From Capillidium heterosporum (lineage: Eukaryota; Entomophthoromycota; Entomophthoromycetes; Entomophthorales; Capillidiaceae): a stretch of 64,000 nt of DNA. Below the pieces are notes generated by a model that worked only from the letters and a program-made list of their open reading frames with translations, made no database searches and was not told the DNA's origin. Below are positions 56,793-64,000 of this stretch, piece by piece (the first letter of the stretch is position 1; every line of letters starts with the position of its first letter). The position numbers were made by a program, and so were the translations under genes. The stretch spans positions 558,001-622,000 of the forward strand of contig WBMQ01000003.1 in the NCBI GenBank assembly GCA_016630905.1, given 5' to 3'.

Positions 56793-58349
56793 ATGTCTAC
56801 TTTAAGCTTAATCTTATATGCGGTAATTGCGTACTTGAGTTACATGGCCTACAAGAAAGTTCGCGTCCCCAAAGACCTACGTCACTTACCTACAATCCCC
56901 CTCATAAACCTTCTCATCTGCTGCTTCAAGGAGATAGTCCTACGAAGACCGTATCGAACAGGTGTTCTACCCTGCTTTGAAAGAGACCGGTTGCGCCAAG
57001 CTTTTCATACAAGGCAGATGGGAAATCTTCGTCTCCAAATTGGACGACGTCAAGGAGGTGCTAGCTAGCGGCAATAAATTCTTGAAGAAGCCCAAAGGAG
57101 TAGTTGATACGACATTGATTGGTAGGTACGTTGGCGACTCTGGTTTATTTTTTCTGGATGGCCAAGATTGGAGTAGGCATAGGAGGATTATCAATCCTTC
57201 CATGAAGCAGAAATGGTCCACCCAAATCTTTGGCCAGCTTACTGAGAAGATGATGCGTACTATTATGATGGCAGGAGAAGGTCAACCTATCCAAGTGATG
57301 GATCTATTCCAGTCATTGACTTTGGATGCTTTAGGTCTACAGCTCCTAGGCTACGATTTCCAAGCATCCAATCCTAACAACTACAACGAGAACTTTGAGC
57401 TGTATCATAATTTGACTGAAGCCATGTTTAGCCTAGTTTACTTCATGTTTCCGTTCTTGGACATCTTACCTTCCCGGAGGAAAGCCCATGAAGATTGTAG
57501 GAAGTTTAGGATCGTTTATGGCCGATATTATTGCCCAACGTAAACGTGATATCGCTGACGGCAAAGCTGAGGATGATATGCTGACGTCGATGATAAAGTC
57601 CTCTATGGACGGTGGAAACACAAGTCTGAACGATCAAGAGATTGTAGATAACTTGACGGGGTTTTTCTTGGCAGGTCATGACACGACTGCTAACACCTTA
57701 ACTTCGACTTTATACTTCCTAGCTAAGCACAAGGTAATCTGACGTTTCAATTGCTAAAATGTTAATTATAAATTAGGATATCCAAGACAAAGTACGTGCC
57801 GAAATCCTAGAAACTCTAGGTACCAAAGGGATTGTTACTCCAACATTCGAGCAGCAATTAACCTTGAAGTACATGGACAAGGTCATAAAAGAGAGTATGC
57901 GTTTATTTAACACTGTACCTCAACTGTTCCGATACTGCGCTGAAGGTGCAACTTTGAACTCGGGATTGAAGATTCCAAAAGGTACCTTTGTCAACGTCAT
58001 GCCTTGGATCCCTTTACATGACGAGGAAGTCTACCCCAAGCCTTTTAGCTTCGATCCAGAGCGATTCCAAGATGGTAAAGGTAAGGAAGAAATTAGTTGG
58101 ATTCCATTTGGCTACGGTGGCCGTATGTGTAAGTTTTGAGTTTTTAGCATAGTAACTTATGAAGTTGTTCAATAGGCGCCGGCATCAACTTCTCTTTGAC
58201 GGAACAGCGTACAGTCGTAGCCTATTCTGCTTCAAAAGTTTGAGATCCACTTGGGTCCAGTTTCGGCAAGCCAGGAAAAGATCCATCTAAGCTCCTTCCC
58301 TCTAGTCAAACCAAGCAGCTGTGACATTGTATTTACACCAAGGGTTTGA
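56793..58349 (+). pseudogene. cytochrome P450 with three frame breaks
   Basis: All P450 landmarks are present in order but in several frames: N-terminal membrane helix and VPKDLRHLPTIP; WSRHRRIINPSM (C-helix); AGHDTTANT (I-helix); KESMRL (ExxR); PERF; and the heme loop FGYGGRMCAG, split by an intron. Two introns (57734-57776, 58129-58175) are normal. Three places need a shift: near 56942-56952, near 57506-57513 and near 58224-58232. Each is cured by ignoring one base, and at each a doubled base is present. Either a very young pseudogene or uncorrected sequence insertions. About 495 codons in all, normal for a class-E microsomal P450. Substrate unknown. Confidence 0.8.
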
Positions 58350-58666
58350 TATAAATATCGTATTGCTGGGAGATTCTTTTATATACAAAATAAACACTTT
58401 ACCAAGACTTTTCTTTGAAAGAAATCTGCTTATAAATGCTAGCTAGAAGAATAATCCGGAATTAGTATAATAAATAGTTGAAATACCCTTAATCAATACA
58501 TTATCTCATCGTGTGCATAGTTAATTGGATAAAGGCTAATTGCGGAGTAATTATCTACTTTACACTACGCAAACGGGGATATTTTACCTCAACAGAAGTT
58601 TTCAACTATAGAAAGTAAGCAAAGGTATTCCAACTACCTATCCTCAGCAGGCTCCCAGAATTTCAA
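58350..58666. other. short intergenic, nothing recognised
   Basis: Promoter of the F-box gene presumed. Confidence 0.5.
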
Positions 58667-59509
58667 ATGAGCGTCGACGAATATTCATTTACCTTACTTC
58701 CAACCCATATCCAACTTAAAGTATACTGCTATTTGGACCCTATCAACGATAAGCAGCTTAGTAGGGTGAGCAAAGAGTGGCACAAAGGGTTCATGCCCTG
58801 CGTTTATTACGGCTACAAGGTGGACGTCAACAGACTACGAAATGTCAACAATATCAAAGCAAAAGTCAATAAGGATTTGATAAGGCAAGTTGTAGTATGT
58901 CAGAAGATGCCGATAAACACTATCAATGGAATGTTATTTGGATTTGAGTATAAGAAAATTACAACTATGTTCTGCTACAACATAGGAGAAAAGAAGCTGA
59001 TCTTCATTAAACTTTTATTTAATAACAACATTATAAAGCACCTCACCCTAGGTACCCCATACGACTATTCGCTTTTGGAAGGCTGCCTCGACAACTTGAC
59101 TTACCTACACACCTACAACAACTTCTATGATGATCAACTCAAAATTCTAATCGATCTGTTAAATCCAGAGAAACTGACGACTCTTAGAATCTACAGTATC
59201 AGTCTTAGGGATCCCAAAGCTGTAGTTCGACACATCGCCGCAAAACTGCCCAATTTAATCCAGCTGGAATTTAGTAGTAGCTTAAACTTGGTGGAAGTAT
59301 TGGATTGCTTCGAGAAGCCCCACTTAAAGTTGAAGAAGTTAATAGTCACCCAATTTACAAAGAACATGATATATCCTAACCGTATCCAAAAGTTCCCCAA
59401 GCTAGAGTATATTAGTAAAACTAAAGTGTACCCATGGTACAATGAACTCCATAAGTATAGTATTTTGGATTATGACAAGTTCGATCTAGAGTCTGTTAAG
59501 CAGAATTAA
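58667..59509 (+). CDS. F-box and leucine-rich-repeat-like protein
   Basis: A 280-residue intact frame. The N-terminus (about 8-45) fits a divergent F-box: LLPTHIQLKVYCYLDPINDKQLSRVSKEWH. The rest has irregular leucine-rich segments (LEGCLDNLTYLHTY, LNPEKLTTLRIYSI, LPNLIQLEFSSS, LKKLIVTQ). This is the usual plan of SCF ubiquitin-ligase substrate adaptors, and such genes are numerous in early-diverging fungi. Substrate unknown. It is the only fully intact gene between 56.8 and 62.2 kb. Confidence 0.8.
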   Translation: MSVDEYSFTLLPTHIQLKVYCYLDPINDKQLSRVSKEWHKGFMPCVYYGYKVDVNRLRNVNNIKAKVNKDLIRQVVVCQKMPINTINGMLFGFEYKKITTMFCYNIGEKKLIFIKLLFNNNIIKHLTLGTPYDYSLLEGCLDNLTYLHTYNNFYDDQLKILIDLLNPEKLTTLRIYSISLRDPKAVVRHIAAKLPNLIQLEFSSSLNLVEVLDCFEKPHLKLKKLIVTQFTKNMIYPNRIQKFPKLEYISKTKVYPWYNELHKYSILDYDKFDLESVKQN

Positions 59510-59783
59510 CCGTAGTATACTTCTTATAAATAGGTATATAGCTTCGTTTTTATACTTCATTAAATTTAAAATTTTATATTTGCAGCATTAGTATAGTACC
59601 CCATCAAATATATAAGTGCGCAAAGTAAACTAAATACAAATGCTACTATCCTTTATAAAATTTATTTAATCTAACAACAAAAGGTATAAAAATGTACTAC
59701 ACATTCAAATGTATATCATACAAACAAAATATTGCTTGGCCAAAATTTATTTTAATATTTCTCAAAAATTACTATCAAGCAAG

Positions 59784-60512
59784 TTATCTGCCACCAATCC
59801 CACCCCCAGATAACTTAAAGAATCCATTCAGCGCAGTGACTTCTTTAAAACTCTTGTCGAAAGATTTAGGAGACTTGTATAGGGTTCCATCTTCGTAAGC
59901 TTGCAGCCCTTCCGAGCCAAGTGCTTGGGCACATAATCCACCGTAGAAGAAGGAACTCGATTGAATGATATCCTGCGATCGTACCTTTGATCTGGTGTGA
60001 CCTTAAAAAGACTTGATACAGTGAGCTGCAAAAGTGAAGGAAAATAATAGAGTAAGGAACTCACTTTTCTCCAGATTGGTAGGTAGTCTCAAGGTACCAA
60101 ACTTGGTTTTAATTAGTTCAAATGTAAAGTGACCTACCCTTGTCTTTTTGTCCTTGGAAGTTAGAGTCCACACGTTGTTGATGCATCCACAATAGTATTT
60201 GACTTCATTGGAAACATTTGTATGCTGACTGACCTCCAAAGTCGTTTGGTCAATGTAAGTGAACAAACAGTATTCAGAATCGGTTTTTTCAGGGAAATTT
60301 ACCTCGAAACCTCATTTGGTATCATGTTGGGAAGTAAAATCTAGCTGTATTAGTGCAGTACCTTTGCTGAAGTCGGTGAGGGCTGCCTTCTCTTTGGTGA
60401 ACGTGATTGTATAAAGTATATTCTTGGATCCATCCTTGATTGTGAAATGACTCGGTTGATCTGGATTGTTGATGTAATATAGATTTAAATTTTGATTGGG
60501 ATTGCTTTTCAT
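59784..60512 (-). CDS. DUF6593-like domain protein, frame uncertain
   Basis: From the ATG at 60512 the protein reads LYYINNPDQPSHFTIKDGSKNILYTI and, further on, NNVWTLTSKDKK, GHFTFELIKTKFGTLRL and LTVSSLFKV. This order and spacing resembles the fungal DUF6593 domain (a Tubby/LOR-like beta fold). There is an in-frame TGA at 60312-60314. A good 41-nt intron (donor GTGAGT, about 60023-60063) leaves the next exon one base out of phase. A last open part ends FKLSGGGIGGR with a stop at 59784. So the gene is either decaying or affected by sequence errors. Role unknown. Confidence 0.45.
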
Positions 60513-61045
60513 CTTAAGATTCCAGTATCCTTTAGGTGTACTTTTTATATTATAGGTACGGCATATCTTGATAAGGTAGACTTGAGAATTTTCTTTTTTT
60601 CTTTTTACGTTGGTAATAGGGAAGGCTTGGCATTATTACCTAATAAAAGGGATTCTATCTGGTCATCAGAATAACCCATTAATTCTATTATATATATAAT
60701 AGTAAACTGTTGGCTATTTTTAAATAATACCTGCAATTATAAAAGAAATTAGCTATAAAAACCTAATCAGGTTCACATATAATCACTGTCTAGTTTGATA
60801 AACATACCGATGATAGAACTAAAAAATAACTAAAGCATCAAATATCAAATGCTAGTATTAATTGGACATAAAAGTTTACAAATTATTTCCATTAAAGCTC
60901 ATCATATTCGATTTAAAGCTATAATGGGCGATTTATATCAACTAGAAAAAGCAAATAAGAATATTTACTGAAGCAGTTAATATAAATGTGCTTTTTTGGT
61001 ATATTACCCTTTTAATACTCTTAAAACCGACATCCAGTTCATATT
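60513..61045. other. intergenic, nothing recognised
   Basis: AT-rich spacer. Confidence 0.5.
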
Positions 61046-62183
61046 CTAAGTCTGTTGGAGACGAAATATCGATTTTTGGGCTAGCTCATAAGAATTGGTT
61101 ACTGGCATCCTATGGCTGTAGTTATCGCTAAGGTATAAAATGACACCATATGTAGCGACATTCAGAGTCAAAACGTTTAGGAATATGCCAGTGACAGTAG
61201 TTGATAGCCTTGTCCTGTTACCTAGAATATAATAGAGATCAATCTTAATCTTTATAAACTAGTTTTTGGGTCAATTTAACCTTTAGGTCGAATTTATAAC
61301 TCACTAGCTCAGAAACATTGATCAAGTCGTAGTAGAATGAATCATAATAGTTGTACGAATTTGAGTCAGATTCAGAGTAAAGAAGCTTGGAGTTGTCAGG
61401 TGGATATACCATATATCTACTCCATGTAAAGCTAAATGTATTTAGAGAATATATATCGATGGAAGAACGAATAATTCTCGGTGTAGTTACATCCTTTGTG
61501 ATAAAATAGACCATGGCTCTCCTTTTGAACGATCTTGCTCATAGCAGTGAAGGAGGAGTTGCACCACTAGTATTGTATATTCCACTCCTCGTAAAGTAAG
61601 TTGTAATAATGTATCTGGCTTAAACTGGCTACCTTATTGGTGCTATGATTGTACTCGCCAAAAACATAGAACTTGAATTGATACATTACTGTAGAATGGT
61701 CGAAATGATGGGAATCTTTCGGTTCTTTAAGAACAAAGAAATCACCCCTAATATCAACTTGAAGCTTCCCTGTAATAGCTTGTTCCTCAATACTATCAGT
61801 TATTATTAGGTAGCCATACGTTTTAAAAGGGTAGGAGTATGGCTCCTCAGCATTCAATAAAACTGGTTGGTCGACAAGGAGTAAGAAATCTCTGTAGAAT
61901 AAGTACGTAAATTTTTTCTTATCGTAGCAGGGAGTTAAACTGAATTGAACGGGTTGTCGTTGGTTTCGTTTTGGATTGAGATCGATTGTATTTTCAAGAA
62001 TAGTTTGATGGCGTTGACATATATAGCTTTGATGCCTCTATCTCATTATCTAAAATTAAAGTGCTTGAGTTTAAGTAATTGGATGATCTCTCTACGCTTT
62101 CTCCAAATGCAAGTGCTTCATCCATTGAATAGTTATTCTTAATATTCTCATCTTGAGTGAAGCAATTTTTCCTCTTCAGTCAT
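61046..62183 (-). pseudogene. unidentified single-pass membrane protein gene, frame interrupted several times
   Basis: Open coding-like pieces follow one another on the minus strand from an ATG at 62183 (MTEEEKLL) to a stop at 61046. The central part has LTPCYDKKKFTYLFYRDF, YGYLIITDSIEE and YQFKFYVFGEYNHSTNK; a later part FTWSRYMVYPPDNSK. The last has a membrane helix (TVTGIFLNVLTLNVATYGVILYL) and a 30-residue tail. A TAG near 61570 may be the end of a 66-nt intron. The other four breaks all need one base to be skipped. Asn-Tyr-rich with several N-glycosylation sequons, so the part before the helix may be extracytosolic, although no signal peptide is seen. Family not recognised. Confidence 0.4.
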
Positions 62184-63407
62184 GGTTATTCAGAAGCTTT
62201 TAGATTTATCTTTTGGGATGCAGTACCCTCTACCTGTTGAATGCCCAGTAGTTCTGTAATTGCAATTTAGATATAGAAGGTATACAAGTAGAGCTAGATA
62301 TGTGATAAAATCTATTTGAAATGTTATCTTGATTAGCACTTTTGCAAATTTAGACCAGCTTGGATTTTGAGATACTTGAAAATAAAAAATAAAGTGGGGA
62401 TTTTGTTGAAAAGGAAGGGAATGCCGACATAAACTTACATGAGGCCTTTATACCCAATTTTGAAACTACATTGGTGAAGCCGGTCTACAAAAACAAGCTT
62501 ACAACTTTTACCGATAGAAGTGTAACTGTACCTTTACTTGTTATCCAAAATTCGATATTGTTGGATATATATTTTTGGAGAGCTATAGGAAAATGTGGGC
62601 AATTATATTCACTTAGAACTAACAGAATAAAGTGTTTGTAAAGTAAAAATAAAAGTATCATTTTCTTACCTTATTTGTAGAAAATGTGTTTCATTGGATA
62701 TTCCATTATTTTTTATGTTCACATACCTCCATTCTATTAACCACTATCTCATAGCTTAAGTTCCTTGAGATATGAATAAGTAGATTGAAGTTCTGTTATC
62801 TGAAAATTTCATCGAATTGACAAAAAAGCTGGGTTGGCTGAATAACACTTAGATTCATAATTGAATATATCGTAGCCAAGTTGCTTAAAAGTTTATCTAT
62901 TACCTGAACGAAGTTGGTTGGCTGTGGTGTGATTCGCTCTGAAATGTATTTGGAAGTTTACTGTAAGTTGACTTCTCACCGTTGTGTTGCCATCTGTCAA
63001 TCTAACATAAATTAAACCAAAGTTCTATTCGATTTACTTGAGACGTAATTCTCTCCCAATATACCCTTATTTCAAGTGGAAGATAAAGGCATGTATCCAT
63101 TATCTCCTTTCAAGTACTGATAAAAATCGGCCTATATTTATCTCTACTTAGTCAGCCAATACTCTCCCTTCATTGGATAAAATTCTACGATTCGATTCGA
63201 TTGTCCTTGAGTATAATTAGCTTCTTAGTCACGTTTCAATTTGGTGATGTGGTTCCTATAATCTGGTAAAGTTACCAAGTGGACATTCTTTATTCAAGGT
63301 TGAACGCAACAGATAACGAACAAGGTAAGCATTTGTTCATTGGCTTTTAAAATGTTGAAATGAGACACTATTTATTAAATCCTTTATTTTAATATTTTTA
63401 GTTTAAA
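62184..63407. other. intergenic and 5' UTR of the thiolase gene
   Basis: A likely 5' UTR intron of the thiolase gene spans 63325-63401 (GTAAGC...TTTTTAG). The rest is featureless. Confidence 0.5.

Positions 63408-64000
<593 letters not shown>

Overview
The window looks like nuclear DNA of a filamentous or zoosporic-grade fungus, most likely an early-diverging, possibly insect-associated lineage (Zoopagomycota-like, for example Entomophthoromycotina or Kickxellomycotina). The lineage is inferred from content only. Genes are intron-containing with very short introns (about 31-79 nt), intergenic DNA is AT-rich, and complex I is present. A chitinase, a chymotrypsin-like S1 protease, a subtilase, a membrane UDP-glycosyltransferase, a P450 and several small secreted or GPI-type proteins sit among ordinary housekeeping genes. 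No rRNA, tRNA or CRISPR array was recognised.

Layout. 1-1.45 kb: edge of a broken LTR retroelement. 3.4-4.2 kb: low-molecular-weight tyrosine phosphatase. 5.0-13.7 kb: three secreted Thr-rich repeat proteins; the outer two share an inverted 1,487-bp repeat with no difference in any stretch compared. 15.2-21.95 kb: mitochondrial uS19, UBC9, an Oca1/Siw14-type phosphatase, an endopolyphosphatase and a SUV39/Clr4 H3K9 methyltransferase with chromodomain. 23.8-25.4 kb: GH18 chitinase. 27.1 kb: mitochondrial uL30. 28.7-29.25 kb: unidentified Cys-tailed gene. 30.3-36.5 kb: two GPI-type Cys-rich proteins and a family of three small Lys-rich secreted proteins, one of them broken. 38.2-48.65 kb: complex I NDUFA7, a GT1 glycosyltransferase, an ADCK2/Cqd1-type kinase-like protein, a tail-anchored TPR protein, holocytochrome c synthase, a Voa1/Big1/Ac45-type V-ATPase assembly factor and Grx5. 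50.7-54.1 kb: S1 and S8 proteases. 56.8-62.2 kb: a P450, an F-box protein, a DUF6593-like protein and a membrane protein; all but the F-box gene have interrupted frames. 63.4 kb to the edge: acetyl-CoA acetyltransferase.

How the genes fit together. Two themes mix. One is mitochondrial biogenesis and respiration (uS19m, uL30m, NDUFA7, ADCK2-like, HCCS, Grx5), often as closely spaced divergent pairs. The other is the secretome and cell surface (Thr-rich proteins, GPI proteins, small Lys-rich proteins, chitinase, proteases). The most unusual features are the inverted Thr-rich gene pair, which could recombine to swap promoters and signal peptides, and the set of frame breaks that almost all call for skipping exactly one base. 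The latter points either to residual insertion errors in a draft assembly or, less likely, to +1 decoding.
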